A stretch of 64,000 nt of DNA from Ureibacillus aquaedulcis (GTDB lineage Bacteria; Bacillota; Bacilli; Bacillales_A; Planococcaceae). The number at the start of each line of letters is the position of its first letter. Position 1 is the stretch's first letter. Under the pieces are notes generated by a model. The model was not told the origin of the DNA. It ran no database searches and worked only from the letters and a program-made list of their open reading frames with translations. Location: positions 1-64,000 of the forward strand of contig NZ_JAUHTQ010000002.1 of NCBI RefSeq assembly GCF_030418165.1, written 5' to 3'. The position numbers and the translations under genes were made by a program. Below, in pieces: positions 48,842 through 58,500 of this stretch.

Positions 48842-49134
48842 TACCATTCAATTTTGGCGATTATGCCTTCATCCTCATGCAGTTCCAGCATGATTCTGGC
48901 AGAAATGGCATCCCTGTTCACTACTTCCTCAATATATAGTCGAATCGCCGTGATGAAATTGACGGTATTATAAAACTCCATTTGACCATTTACATAAGCT
49001 TCAGCAGTGTAACCAGCTGCATCATCATACATTAGCTCCACTTCAACATCTGTTGGCTTGACTTGCTTAAATTTTGCATGGAAATAACATATTGCATTTA
49101 TGATCTCCTGCTCTGATAATGTCATCTTTTCCAA
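48841..49134 (-). CDS. YxcD/DUF2653-family small protein
   Basis: A 97-aa protein with TLSEQEIINAICYFHAKFKQ at the front, then VEVELMYDD and a beta-rich end, which fits the DUF2653 (YxcD-like) family. Start taken as the TTG at 49134, 10 nt after AAAGAGG; an ATG at 49125 overlapping the upstream TGA is the alternative. It overlaps the end of the membrane-protein gene at 49122, so they are translated in tandem. Function unknown. Confidence 0.75.
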   Translation of the reverse strand: MEKMTLSEQEIINAICYFHAKFKQVKPTDVEVELMYDDAAGYTAEAYVNGQMEFYNTVNFITAIRLYIEEVVNRDAISARIMLELHEDEGIIAKIEW

Positions 49135-49583
49135 TGGTCCGTTACCTCTTTGTCCTTTTTGCGTTTCATCATTTGAACTATTTTCATGCAAATGAAGACA
49201 ATGAAAATGATGGCAGCTGCATTAATTGCAAAACCTAGTATATTGCCAAGGAGACCCATATCAGAGAATAGGCTGCCAAATAGCAAGCCTGCAAGTCCAC
49301 CGATAAATAAGCCCCTCATTAGACCGCCGCTAGTAAATCCACCTTTTGAAGTAGTGGCCGTTGATTTATTTGTAGTCGTTGATTTGTTAACAGTTGAATT
49401 AGAGCCGGAATCATTATTTCGAATATTGTTATTCGATGTACCAGGACTTGTGTTATAGCTTTTCTTACCTGATTTGTATGATTTTGCTTCGACAGTTTGC
49501 ACATGGTCGAAAAAAGGAATAGCTGTGCCGACACTTGAGAACGCTAAAGTAACGGCGAATAGGATTGCTGCAAGTTTTTTCAT
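49122..49583 (-). CDS. Exported/membrane protein with low-complexity linker
   Basis: A 153-aa protein: signal peptide at 1-32 (KKLAAILFAVTLAFSSVGTA), a Ser/Thr/Asn/Lys-rich linker at about 35-80, a glycine-rich hydrophobic stretch GGLMRGLFIGGLAGLLFGSLF, a second membrane helix and a basic tail. The glycine-rich segment is like those of bacterial Tim44-type proteins, but the Tim44 domain itself is absent. Start ATG at 49583 near GGGGG. Cotranscribed with the overlapping DUF2653 gene; that pairing is the only functional hint. Confidence 0.7.
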   Translation of the reverse strand: MKKLAAILFAVTLAFSSVGTAIPFFDHVQTVEAKSYKSGKKSYNTSPGTSNNNIRNNDSGSNSTVNKSTTTNKSTATTSKGGFTSGGLMRGLFIGGLAGLLFGSLFSDMGLLGNILGFAINAAAIIFIVFICMKIVQMMKRKKDKEVTDHWKR

Positions 49584-49836
49584 CAATTTATAACCCCCAT
49601 CCGAATTAACACAAATTCCAATTGTGTTATATACTATCATTATATCAAAATATGAAATAATAAAAAAATATTTGCTACTCCACGTGAGTTCCTAGATATA
49701 TTTTGGGATTCAAGGCTAGTTTCTATGCAATAAGATTTTGGGGGAATTACTAGTAAATCTTCCATTTTGCTAGATGAGAAAGTATGATAGTAAAGGAAAA
49801 TAAATCTAGGCATCGTGTAATGATGAAAGGAATGAA

Positions 49837-50106
49837 ATGAAGTTGAAAGATGCACGTTTTAAAATTGCAAATAGAGAAGCGCTGATAGGCGTTGTCCTGG
49901 TTATCATAAATTTTGCCATTTGGTTCGGTTTTGCATATGGACTCGGCTCAGGAGATCCAACCCAATATGACATGATTTTTGGATTCCCGGCTTGGTTCTT
50001 CTATAGCTGTATAGCAGGGACTATTTTTATGATCATCCTTATTTGGATAGCAATCAAAGTCTTCTTCAAGGATGTCCCGTTCGATGATAAGGAGGAGGAA
50101 GTATGA
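49837..50106 (+). CDS. yhdT: YhdT-family small membrane subunit
   Basis: An 89-aa protein with two membrane helices (ALIGVVLVIINFAIWFGFAY and a C-terminal FYSCIAGTIFMIILIWIAIK) and acidic ends. The sequence around GSGDPTQYDMIFGFPAWFFYS is the YhdT/DUF997 pattern. In many bacteria the gene precedes panF, as here (4-nt overlap), and the product is thought to be a small helper of the symporter. Start ATG after AAAGGAATG. Confidence 0.9.
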   Translation: MKLKDARFKIANREALIGVVLVIINFAIWFGFAYGLGSGDPTQYDMIFGFPAWFFYSCIAGTIFMIILIWIAIKVFFKDVPFDDKEEEV

Positions 50107-51551
50107 TTCATTGGCAAGTGATCCTTCCACTTTTTATCTTCCTGATTATCATTTTTGCAATTGGTTTTTGGGCAAATAAACAAGTGAGAAATTCAGATTC
50201 TTTCTTGCAGGAGTATTTTTTAGGCGGCCGGGAAATGGGCGGTTTCCTTCTTGCGATGACAATGATGGCTACTTATGGTAGTGCATCAAGTTTTATAGGG
50301 GGACCGGGAGTATCCTATAATTTAGGGCTCGGTTGGGTATTGCTCGCCATGGCGCAGTTACCTGCCGGTTATTTTGTCCTGATGATTTTGGGTAAGAAAT
50401 TTGCTATTATCTCCCGACGCTATGAAGCCATTACTTTAATCGATTTCCTGAAAAAACGCTATAACAGTAATATTGTCGTATTAATTTCGGCGTTAAGTAT
50501 TATCGTTTTCCTATTTGCTTCCATGACAGCGCAATGGGTTGGGGGAGCTCGTCTAATTGAGTCATTGACAGGACTAAATTACACGGTGGCCTTGCTTATT
50601 TTTGCTGTAACAGTACTGGTTTATGTGATTATTGGTGGTTTCCGGGCAGTAGCATTAACGGATGCTTTGCAAGGAACCATCATGATTATAGGTACAGTTA
50701 TACTATTAGTGGGAACAATTATGGCAGGTGGGGGCATAGATCATATTATGGGTTCTCTTTTAAATGAAAACCCTCAGATGCTATCGCCATTCGGTTCAGA
50801 TGGCTCGCTTACACCTTTATATGTATCCACTTTCTGGATTTTAATTGGCTTGGGGGTTATTGGATTACCTCAAATCGCTGTACGTGCGATGAGCTACAAG
50901 GATTCAAAAAGCTTGCACCGTGCAATTATTATTGGAACGATTGGCATAGGCACCATCATGTTCGGGATGCATTTAATTGGTGTCTTGGCACGTCCTGTAA
51001 CGCCAGGTATTGAAATAGCAGATAAAGTAATGCCGACATTAACTCTGGAAGTATTGCCGCCGGTTCTAGCCGGAATTGTGCTTGCAGCTCCAATGGCGGC
51101 GATTATGTCGACCGTTAATGCACTACTGATGCTTGTGAGTTCAACTGTCGTAAAGGATGTATACCTTAATTTCATTAATCCGAAGGCGACGGACTCACAA
51201 ATCAAAGCAAGAAGCTTCTGGGTGACAACCATTATTGGACTGGCTGTCGTGCTTTTTTCCCTGAATCCTCCAGAACTGTTGATCATGCTTAATCTATTTG
51301 CTTTTGGTGGTTTGGAATCAGCTTTCTTATGGGCAGTTGTCTTTGGACTTTATTGGAAAAAGGCCAATAAATATGGGGCCATTTCTTCGATGATTGTTGG
51401 GCTGGTCTTATATATCGCCATTTATCAATTGTCACCGAATATTTTTGGAATGCATTCAGTAACGATCCCAATCTTGGCATCATTGATAACTTTTGTTGTC
51501 GCCAGTATAGCTACTCAGAGCAAATCAACTATAGATTCAGCTGATTTTTAA
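50103..51551 (+). CDS. panF: Sodium/pantothenate symporter PanF
   Basis: A 482-aa member of the sodium:solute symporter family with about 13 helices; EYFLGGREMGGFLLAMTMMA, SSFIGGPGVSYNLGLGWVLL and GGFRAVALTDALQG match PanF (E. coli PanF is 483 aa). Imports pantothenate, the precursor of CoA, by sodium cotransport. The start overlaps the YhdT stop, indicating coupled translation. The gene neighbour supports PanF over proline or other SSS transporters. Confidence 0.92.
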   Translation: MIHWQVILPLFIFLIIIFAIGFWANKQVRNSDSFLQEYFLGGREMGGFLLAMTMMATYGSASSFIGGPGVSYNLGLGWVLLAMAQLPAGYFVLMILGKKFAIISRRYEAITLIDFLKKRYNSNIVVLISALSIIVFLFASMTAQWVGGARLIESLTGLNYTVALLIFAVTVLVYVIIGGFRAVALTDALQGTIMIIGTVILLVGTIMAGGGIDHIMGSLLNENPQMLSPFGSDGSLTPLYVSTFWILIGLGVIGLPQIAVRAMSYKDSKSLHRAIIIGTIGIGTIMFGMHLIGVLARPVTPGIEIADKVMPTLTLEVLPPVLAGIVLAAPMAAIMSTVNALLMLVSSTVVKDVYLNFINPKATDSQIKARSFWVTTIIGLAVVLFSLNPPELLIMLNLFAFGGLESAFLWAVVFGLYWKKANKYGAISSMIVGLVLYIAIYQLSPNIFGMHSVTIPILASLITFVVASIATQSKSTIDSADF

Positions 51552-51664
51552 ATATTAATAAAATATTTAGTTTTTTGGTTTAATATGGTAAGGTCTTAAG
51601 TAATATAGATGGGAATTTCTTAATTGAGATGATCCACAAAAAAACAGAAAGGGGTCGTTTCAAA

Positions 51665-52243
51665 ATGGCAAATGACATCAAAGCACAATATAATGGAATG
51701 ATATTACTAACAGGATATTTACAAAGATTGTTCGTGGCTGAAACAATTTATCGACGTATTGGAGAGTCATATGATCAAGAGCGTTATGATAAGACGAAAG
51801 CGCTTTTCGATGAAGCCTTTACCATCATACCCGTTTTCGAGGAAACAAGAAGCCTGACAGCAGCACAAAAGATCCAGCTGCAATTAATAGCTCAGCAGAC
51901 TGAAGAATTGATGAAGACCTACTTTAAGCAGATGCCATTAACATTTAAGCAAAAGCTAGCAATTGTCGGTTCTTCTCTCTATGCGGAACAACATGTAAAC
52001 GCGGGTATTATACGTCTGGGCGAATTATTTAATATTGAAGTGAATAAAGACTTCCATCAACGTACCAAATTTTATGAACAACGTACGAAGATGATTGATT
52101 ATCTTGTATTTGCTTATCACCATGGTGAAGAGCCGGAAGAACCGTTAAAGAAACCCATTGATCCATGGTTTAATGATGTCATGAGAAACAAGGATTTTAT
52201 TTTAGGGGATTTTAAACAGGTTGCCCAACTACTAGATCTATAA
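51665..52243 (+). CDS. Unrecognised helical protein (192 aa)
   Basis: A 192-aa soluble, predicted mostly helical protein. It contains YNGMILLTGYLQRLFVAETI and repeated charged helices with TYFKQMPLTFKQKLAIVGSS, and ends FKQVAQLLDL. ATG at 51665 with AAAGGGG upstream; an in-frame ATG at 51629 lacks a ribosome site. It ends at a strong convergent terminator. I do not recognise the family; neighbours (PanF, GIY-YIG) are unrelated. Confidence 0.7.
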   Translation: MANDIKAQYNGMILLTGYLQRLFVAETIYRRIGESYDQERYDKTKALFDEAFTIIPVFEETRSLTAAQKIQLQLIAQQTEELMKTYFKQMPLTFKQKLAIVGSSLYAEQHVNAGIIRLGELFNIEVNKDFHQRTKFYEQRTKMIDYLVFAYHHGEEPEEPLKKPIDPWFNDVMRNKDFILGDFKQVAQLLDL

Positions 52244-52251
52244 TAAAAAAC

Positions 52252-52297
52252 AAAAAGCTGATTGGGGAAGGGTACCTTCTTCCAATCAGCTTTTAAT
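52252..52297. terminator. Bidirectional intrinsic terminator
   Basis: AAAAGCTGATTGG/CCAATCAGCTTTT hairpin with T/A flanks, between convergent genes. Confidence 0.95.
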
Positions 52298-52671
52298 TAT
52301 TCAAAAAATACTTTTTCGATGTTGTATTTCGCGCGGAGTTTATTGATTGCATATGTTTCATAAATTTCCCGCTCCATTGGATCTTCCACTTCATACACTT
52401 CGATTTTATAAATTTCGTCCCGGTATTTCTTCATTGGAGAAACATTATCTTCAAAATGTTTTTTGATGCGTTGACGAATCTTACGGGCTTTTCCTACAAA
52501 GAGAACTTCGTTTGCTTTGTTATAGAAAAGGAAAAATCCACCATTTTCACGAGTGATTTTGTGGAAATCGATAAACCCGTGGAAAGGAGTAATCGGCACT
52601 TCACCATCTTTTAGTACTTGTTCGCGTTGATAGATGACAACATCTGGTTTTGGCAATTCAATTTTAATCAA
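52297..52671 (-). CDS. GIY-YIG nuclease-domain protein
   Basis: A 124-aa protein with a GIY-YIG fold: the first motif is GFFLFYNKANEVLFVGKA (GIY and YIG read GFF and FVG), followed by the Arg in KIRQRIKKHF and the Glu in EREIYETYAINKLRAKYN. Only the nuclease-like domain is present, unlike UvrC. Homologues occur in Bacillales as stand-alone proteins of unclear function. TTG start at 52671 after AAGGACG. Confidence 0.85.
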   Translation of the reverse strand: MIKIELPKPDVVIYQREQVLKDGEVPITPFHGFIDFHKITRENGGFFLFYNKANEVLFVGKARKIRQRIKKHFEDNVSPMKKYRDEIYKIEVYEVEDPMEREIYETYAINKLRAKYNIEKVFFE

Positions 52672-52830
52672 AATAGTTCACGTCCTTCATATGAATAGAG
52701 TTTCATGCTACCATAAATGCCAATGAATTGCTATAAAGGAAACAACAATTCCATTTTTTCGTTTGTGCTTTCTTTCTATTATGAACAGCAGACGGAGCAG
52801 TTATAAATGCAATAGACGAAATTTGTTTAA

Positions 52831-52865
52831 GAAGAGCATTTTCACTAATGCTCTTATTTTTATTA
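52831..52865 (+). terminator. Isolated intrinsic terminator in a 317-bp gap
   Basis: AGAGCATT/AATGCTCT stem followed by TATTTTTATT. No clear plus-strand gene precedes it; apart from this hairpin the gap 52672-52988 shows nothing else. Confidence 0.65.
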
Positions 52866-52988
52866 TATATAACAACCAATAAATCACACTTCTATAAATC
52901 AACTTACTTTTAATTTCATTAGGTTATTTTTTATTGATTTTGGTTACTATAGGAGAGGTTAAAAATTCAATTATCTCAGGAGGTAATT

Positions 52989-53177
52989 ATGAAGGAAAAA
53001 TTGGGTGTACATGAAAGACTAGAAATCCATGAGCTATTAACTTTCAAGACCCTATGTTTAACTAAATCAACAGCCATGGCCCCACTTGCACAGGATGAAG
53101 AATTAAAGCAATTGCTTACTGAAACATCGCAAATCGATAGAGAAAGCATTCAAGCACTACAAGGCTATCTACAATAG
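52989..53177 (+). CDS. Small CotF-associated spore coat-like protein
   Basis: A 62-aa protein beginning KEKLGVHERLEIHELLTFKT with CLTKSTAMAPLAQDEELKQL after it, a helical pattern shared by small proteins encoded just before CotF-family genes (the YraE/YraD arrangement in B. subtilis). Start ATG after a strong AGGAGG. It is cotranscribed with the CotF-like gene 13 nt downstream. Presumed spore coat or envelope component. Confidence 0.82.
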   Translation: MKEKLGVHERLEIHELLTFKTLCLTKSTAMAPLAQDEELKQLLTETSQIDRESIQALQGYLQ

Positions 53178-53190
53178 GAGGGCAAAACAC

Positions 53191-53487
53191 ATGACAAACA
53201 ATCCAAACATGGGTGGAATGGGCGCAATAACTGATCAAGTAATTGCAACAGATTTACTTATTGCAGCAAAATCAGGAATTAAAAACTACGCACTTGCTCT
53301 TACGGAAACGGCAACACCAGAGGTAAGAGATACACTTAAAAATCAGTTGAATACAGCAATAGAGACACACGGGAGAATTACGGATTATATGATCTCGAAA
53401 GGGTACTACTACCCTGGTGATGTATTTCAACAATTGGATGTTGATTTAAAAGCTGCCGGAACTGCCCTAAACTTGCCGCAGCAATAA
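53191..53487 (+). CDS. CotF-family spore coat protein
   Basis: A 98-aa helical protein with the Coat_F domain (PF07875): ITDQVIATDLLIAAKSGIKN, then AIETHGRITDYMISKGYYYP, including the KGYYYPGD motif typical of CotF/YraF/YraG. The start follows AGGAGGGC by 6 nt. Second gene of a two-gene unit. CotF relatives are integral spore coat proteins made in the mother cell. Confidence 0.92.
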   Translation: MTNNPNMGGMGAITDQVIATDLLIAAKSGIKNYALALTETATPEVRDTLKNQLNTAIETHGRITDYMISKGYYYPGDVFQQLDVDLKAAGTALNLPQQ

Positions 53488-53526
53488 TTTTCCGTTTACA
53501 CTAAAACGGATTTTGTGTGAATTTGT

Positions 53527-53565
53527 GAAAACTAAGAGGCAGGAGTTCTCTTAGTTTTCATTCTC
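53527..53565 (+). terminator. Intrinsic terminator after the CotF pair
   Basis: GAAAACTAAGAG/CTCTTAGTTTTC 12-bp stem with T-rich flank. Confidence 0.85.
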
Positions 53566-53718
53566 AACCTAACAAATGTAGGGATTAAAAATTACCATTC
53601 TAACATTTAAATCGAATGATTATGTTTAAAAGGAAGTATTGTTGGAAAGGATATCTTAGGTAACGCGATAGAAGTATTTTTTATAGTCCAAGCCAATTGG
53701 AAATTCCATATTATTCTT

Positions 53719-53793
53719 CCGAAGTAGCTCAGTGGTAGAGCAATCGGCTGTTAACCGATTGGTCGTAGGTTCGAGTCCTACCTTCGGAGCCAT
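53719..53793 (+). tRNA. tRNA-Asn (anticodon GTT)
   Basis: Full cloverleaf: acceptor stem TCCGAAG/CTTCGGA, D-loop AGCTCAGTGGTAGAGC, anticodon stem ATCGG/CCGAT with GTT at 53751-53753, T-loop GGTTCGAGTCC, discriminator G and an encoded CCA end. A lone tRNA gene; the following sequence shows no integrase or att-like direct repeat that I can see. Confidence 0.97.
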
Positions 53794-53848
53794 CCTAATA
53801 TTTTGGCTTTAAGTGACTTTTAAAAAGCATAAGGTATCGGGCACATAG

Positions 53849-53880
53849 TGTTATCCAAACGGATAATGCTTTTTTTGTTT
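53849..53880 (+). terminator. Intrinsic terminator downstream of tRNA-Asn
   Basis: TTATCC/GGATAA stem with AAAC loop, then TGCTTTTTTT. The rest of the 53794-54023 gap shows no other feature. Confidence 0.85.
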
Positions 53881-54023
53881 AAATTGAACTTGACCTGGCC
53901 ATTGTTAACTTGGCAGGATTAAACGGTTATTAAATATCGAATAACGGCAAGCTTTATGGATAACATATAAATATTGCGAAAATATCTTTTATTGAAGAAA
54001 TCTTGAGAGGTGGATGAAGGTTT

Positions 54024-54722
54024 ATGGCGGTTTCAGAGCTTATATTAAGATTGTTCATTGCATTTTTCGTGTTATTTTTACTAACTAGAATCATGGGTAG
54101 AAAAGAAATAAGCCAAATGACTTTTTTTAATTTTGTTTCTGCCATTGCGATTGGGTCCATTACAGCAAGTTTGGCGGTTAGTGAAAGTCTGAGTATACGG
54201 AACGGAATAATAGCCTTGGTAGGGTGGGCAGCTTTCACCTTAATAATGGCGTTTGTCGATATAAAATCCAAGAATTTAAGGAAATACACGACAGGTGAGC
54301 CCATTATTGTGATTAAGGATGGCAAGATTATGGAACAAGCATTAAGGAAAACACAACTTGATATGGATTCATTGAATTCCATGTTAAGAGAGAAGGATGT
54401 ATTTTCTCTAAATGATGTTGATTACGCAGTCTTTGAAACGAGCGGGAAGTTATCTGTCATGAAGAAAGAAAACAAACTACCCGTAACCAGAGGTGATTTA
54501 AGAATGCAAAATCAATACAAGGTTTACCCTGCAGCAACGGAAGTGATTTCAGATGGTGTGGTAAATACGAATAATCTTTCACGCCTGCAGCTAGATAAAA
54601 CATGGTTAGAGCAACAGCTAAAAAATGTTGGCATCAACTCCATTGAAGAAGTATTTTTTGCCGAAGTTCAACCTGATGGCAGTCTCTACATCGATAGCAA
54701 AGATGATCAGATGAAGAATTGA
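54024..54722 (+). CDS. YetF/DUF421 membrane protein
   Basis: A 232-aa protein with three N-terminal membrane helices (to about residue 85) and a cytoplasmic domain of about 145 residues. ARIMGRKEISQMTFFNF-like and GSITASLAV segments, and RKTQLDMDSLNSMLREK in the soluble part, match the DUF421/YetF family, common and often multicopy in spore formers (YdfR, YdfS, YetF). Some members affect spore germination; this one's role is unknown. Start ATG 10 nt after GAGAGGTGG. Confidence 0.9.
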   Translation: MAVSELILRLFIAFFVLFLLTRIMGRKEISQMTFFNFVSAIAIGSITASLAVSESLSIRNGIIALVGWAAFTLIMAFVDIKSKNLRKYTTGEPIIVIKDGKIMEQALRKTQLDMDSLNSMLREKDVFSLNDVDYAVFETSGKLSVMKKENKLPVTRGDLRMQNQYKVYPAATEVISDGVVNTNNLSRLQLDKTWLEQQLKNVGINSIEEVFFAEVQPDGSLYIDSKDDQMKN

Positions 54723-54756
54723 GAGAAATTACCAGTAACGTATTTGGTTAAAGTGA

Positions 54757-54876
54757 TTAGTTTAATACCATATCATATACGTACTCGACCATGTCCCAAA
54801 GTTCTTTTAGCAACCACAACACCGTAGAATTTACAAACTTTGGAATAGGTAACTTTGGTATGAATTCTACCTTCAT
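54757..54876 (-). CDS. Possible 39-residue small protein
   Basis: A 40-codon frame on the minus strand: MKVEFIPKLPIPKFVN at the start, then an amphipathic LLKELWDMVEYVYDM helix. The ATG is 8 nt after GAGGT, codons look protein-like and there is no competing gene on the plus strand. It lies in the gap between the YetF-type and YneP-like genes. No known family; could be chance, but size and ribosome site favour a real gene. Confidence 0.45.
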   Translation of the reverse strand: MKVEFIPKLPIPKFVNSTVLWLLKELWDMVEYVYDMVLN

Positions 54877-54956
54877 AATACTTACCTCATAAATGTCGAG
54901 TTAAAATCCCTACTAATGAACATTTGTTAAGCTATAATAAGGATGAGGTGATCAAA

Positions 54957-55382
54957 ATGTTTGTTAGTGAAAAACAAATCGAAATACGTTATGCAGAAAC
55001 AGATCAGATGGGTGTGGTTTATCATGCAAACTACCTTGTATGGATGGAAATTGGACGCACCCAATTAGTGAAAGATGTTGGATTTAATTACGCAGGGCTT
55101 GAGGAACAAGGGTATATCTCACCCGTGTTGGATTTATCGATTCAATATAAAAAGGCTATGCGTTATGGTCAAACTGCTACGGTGAGAACTTGGGTAGAAT
55201 CCCATTCAAAGTTAAAAACGGTTTATGGCTATGAAATTTTACACGAAGACGGTTCGCTCGCAGCGACAGCGACTTCATTACATACATTAGTTAAGAAGGA
55301 TAGCTTCCGCCCTTATCCACTCAGTAAAGTAGACCCGCATTGGGATAAGAAATATCTAGAAATAGCTCATTCAAAAAATTAA
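54957..55382 (+). CDS. yneP: Hotdog-fold acyl-CoA thioesterase YneP
   Basis: A 141-aa 4HBT-type hotdog thioesterase. IRYAETDQMGVVYHANYLVW holds the catalytic Asp of the 4-hydroxybenzoyl-CoA thioesterase family, and FNYAGLEEQGY and TATSLHTLVKKD follow as usual. YneP (138 aa) lies near aconitase in B. subtilis too. Hydrolyses acyl-CoA thioesters; substrate unknown. Start ATG at 54957 after GATGAGGTGA; an in-frame ATG at 54924 has no site. Confidence 0.92.
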   Translation: MFVSEKQIEIRYAETDQMGVVYHANYLVWMEIGRTQLVKDVGFNYAGLEEQGYISPVLDLSIQYKKAMRYGQTATVRTWVESHSKLKTVYGYEILHEDGSLAATATSLHTLVKKDSFRPYPLSKVDPHWDKKYLEIAHSKN

Positions 55383-55392
55383 GCATTTTTTT

Positions 55393-55421
55393 AAAGACTA
55401 GCCATTTCGCTGGTCTTTTTA
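55393..55421 (+). terminator. Intrinsic terminator after yneP
   Basis: AAAGACTAGC/GCTGGTCTTT stem with T5. Confidence 0.85.
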
Positions 55422-55538
55422 AATTTGTTTCGTATTAACAACTTTCAAACTATTTTTGTCAAGCTACCAAGTAAAAAAGAATCTTGATATAATAAAGTTT
55501 ATGAGAAAAATTTGAAACGAAATGAAAGGGGTGTTGTC

Positions 55539-58500
55539 ATGGTGCAAATTATGGAAGCAATCGAGACTGTTAAATGCTTTATCGTCTTAACGAATACCGC
55601 TCGAGAGGCCATTAAACAACACTTTCAGGATGAGCACTCCTTCTTCAAGCTACAAAATCCATTTGAAGTTTATATTGAGAAGCAATCAGTCGAGGAAACT
55701 TCACTATCTTTAACCATCTACTTTGATAATCAGCGCAATGAAAAATTGAAAAAGAAGTTTGGCGATCGCGTAGTGATCATGGATTGTGCATTCGACTTGA
55801 AAAATGGCTTGGTCGCAAAAAGCTTCAGAACAAGAGGCAAAAATACACCTGTTGCCACAAATCGTAGACAAAGAATGCGAATTCGATTAGTTCCCTCACG
55901 CATCAATGGTCATACATATCCGAAAGAATTTATCTCTACCTTGGCTCAACTACCAATTGCACAGGAACGATTTGACTTTGTCAATAAACGTATCTCGAGC
56001 TGGGAAGGATATTTGAAGGTCCAATATAAGAATGCCTCCATTGATGATATTGACGCAACTTTCCATTCGATACAATATAGCTCCGACTATTCGAAGGTCT
56101 CCATTCGCTGTAACGGAATTGAAGATAAGGAATGGAAGCAGTTAAAGGGTTTAAGTGCTTATGTAAAAGGACACCCCCGGGAAATTGGGGAAGTTGTTAA
56201 AGCGAACAAACACGAAAGAACTATTCAAATCGAACTAAATCCAAGAGTGGCGAAGCTTGCACGTACCAATGAGTTTGATTTTACCTCTGAATACATTACC
56301 TTTAGTAATGCTTCAACTAAATCACAGTTAAATCGACTTTTAAAAGGCTTTGAACGTTTAAAGGAAGGCCTGGCTGCGAACCCGAATCTTGAAAATATTC
56401 TATTTGAAGATACACCGAAAATCAGTGAACGAAAAAATGAGATAGAATTGGACTTTCATAATAATTTAAATGAATACCAAAGGGCTGCAGTTGCCGGTGC
56501 GATAGCCGCTGAGGACTTATATGTAATCCAGGGCCCACCAGGTACAGGAAAGACAACCGTTATTTCAGAAATTTGCTACCAGAACGCAAAAGCAGGCCTT
56601 AAAACTTTAATTGCTTCACAATCGAACCTGGCGGTAGACAATGCATTAGGCCGGCTTTTATCAAACAAAGATATTCGAATCCTTCGTTATGGACGTACCG
56701 AGAGCATTGAAGAAGAAGGTAAAAAATTCATTGAAGAAAATGTATCTGAGTATTGGAAGGAACAAACCTATGAAGCCATCACGAAAGAAATTGAAGGCCA
56801 CAAGACAAAGGAACTGCAGTTAAAAGAAGAAATATCAAACTGCGAAACTAGAATAGCCGACCTAAAAGCGAAAGAAACTAGATTGCTGAAGGAAATCGAG
56901 ATAAAGGTAACTGCAAAGGAAAAACTAAGGGTTATTTCTGAAGAAATCTCTCAACTCAAAAAGCAAATAGTCCCCCTTAAAAAAGAACGTGAAAAAACCG
57001 AAGAAACATTAGAAAAACTAGTAGAATCACGCAATAAAATCTCGACACGGATAAATGAAATAAAGCAAAGCTTAGAAACAATCGGTTCAGCTGCTGAAAT
57101 CGATGAAGAAATCCAAAAAGCAAAAAACAATATTATAAAAAGCCAGCAAATGCTTGAATACAATCATGTGAAATCCGAGCTTGGAAAAATCGAATTTCAG
57201 TTAGATGAGGTCCAAAAACAAAGCAAAGCATTCGCAGACCGCAGCAGTATGCTGGACTCCACTATGCAGGAAGTGCATGCCCTGAAAAAAGTTCATGATG
57301 TAGAGTCGTTTATAGAAAAGAATGGAATCCGCAGAGGATACGTCTTGAATCGACTTTTCTCCGATATGGAACAAATTGCAGAAAAATTGGTAGGGTTCAA
57401 ATCACTCAATGAAATTTCAAGTCGTTTAGAAAAAGCTATGGAATATAGTCAAAAGAATCTTGGTATCCAGGTGCGAATGCCGCAATTGACGAACAATGAC
57501 CATTATTCCCTTCAAGAAATTGACGAATTTTTAACAAAGCTTAGCCGTGCCTTCGCTAATAAGACAATCAATAAAGACAATGGAGTTCGTTCCATAGAAG
57601 GCCTTTATAAAAGAAAGCTCGTTTTGGGTCAATTAGCTCAGCGATATCGGGCATTGATTGAAGAATCTTTATTGATCTTCAGGAAAATTAAAGAAGATAT
57701 TATCGATCAAATGATGCAGCAGGGCGGGATTGATCAAAGCTCCATTCTTTCATTTAAAACAAAGGAAGAAGATCTCAAAACAAAACAAGCTTACTATAAA
57801 ACTCAGCTACAATCCTTTGACTTTACTATACAGGAAGTGGAGTCCATACCATCAATTGCTGAAATTCAGACTGTTAGAGATGTACTGGAAAAAGAAATTA
57901 TAGAGCTGGAGCAAAATAAAGAAAAAATTGATGGACTAAAAAATCAACTTTCAAAGAAACAAGAAGAATTTGAAAGTGTGGAGAAACAAATAACAAACGG
58001 TGAGGCTGTTCTAAAAGAGATGATTGCTCAATTGAAGGAACTTAACTCACAAGGCATTCAGCTTGAAAAGCAAAGTGAGCAACTCGAACAAATCACCAAG
58101 CAGAATCCTGAACTTGAACTTGAAAAAACGAAGGAAAAAATTAATAACGAAGAGCAAGGAATCGAAAAACTACACAAAAAAATCGACATGCTTCCAGTCG
58201 CACAAAGTATGCAGCTTCAATGGAAGGCTCTGCTTGAACAGGCGACAGAGCATGACTTGGACGAAATTCGAAAACTCTATGTAAAACATGCAAATGTAAT
58301 CGGAACAACTTGTGTAGCTTCAGCGAACAAGGAGTTTATGGAAAACTATCCAATCTTCGATGTTGTGATTATCGATGAGGTATCTAAAGCAACGCCTCCT
58401 GAACTGTTGCTTCCAATGTTAAAGGGGAAAAAGGTTGTGCTTGTTGGAGACCATCATCAGCTTCCTCCATTAATCGGTGATGATACTTTTGAAGAGACGC

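Noticed and set aside
52782-52900. 33-codon frame running through the isolated hairpin at 52831
   Set aside because: No ribosome site ahead of its ATG, and the hairpin with a T-rich tail lies inside it, so a terminator is the better reading.
53719-54023. tRNA-Asn as an integration site for a mobile element
   Set aside because: No integrase gene and no repeat of the tRNA 3' end nearby.
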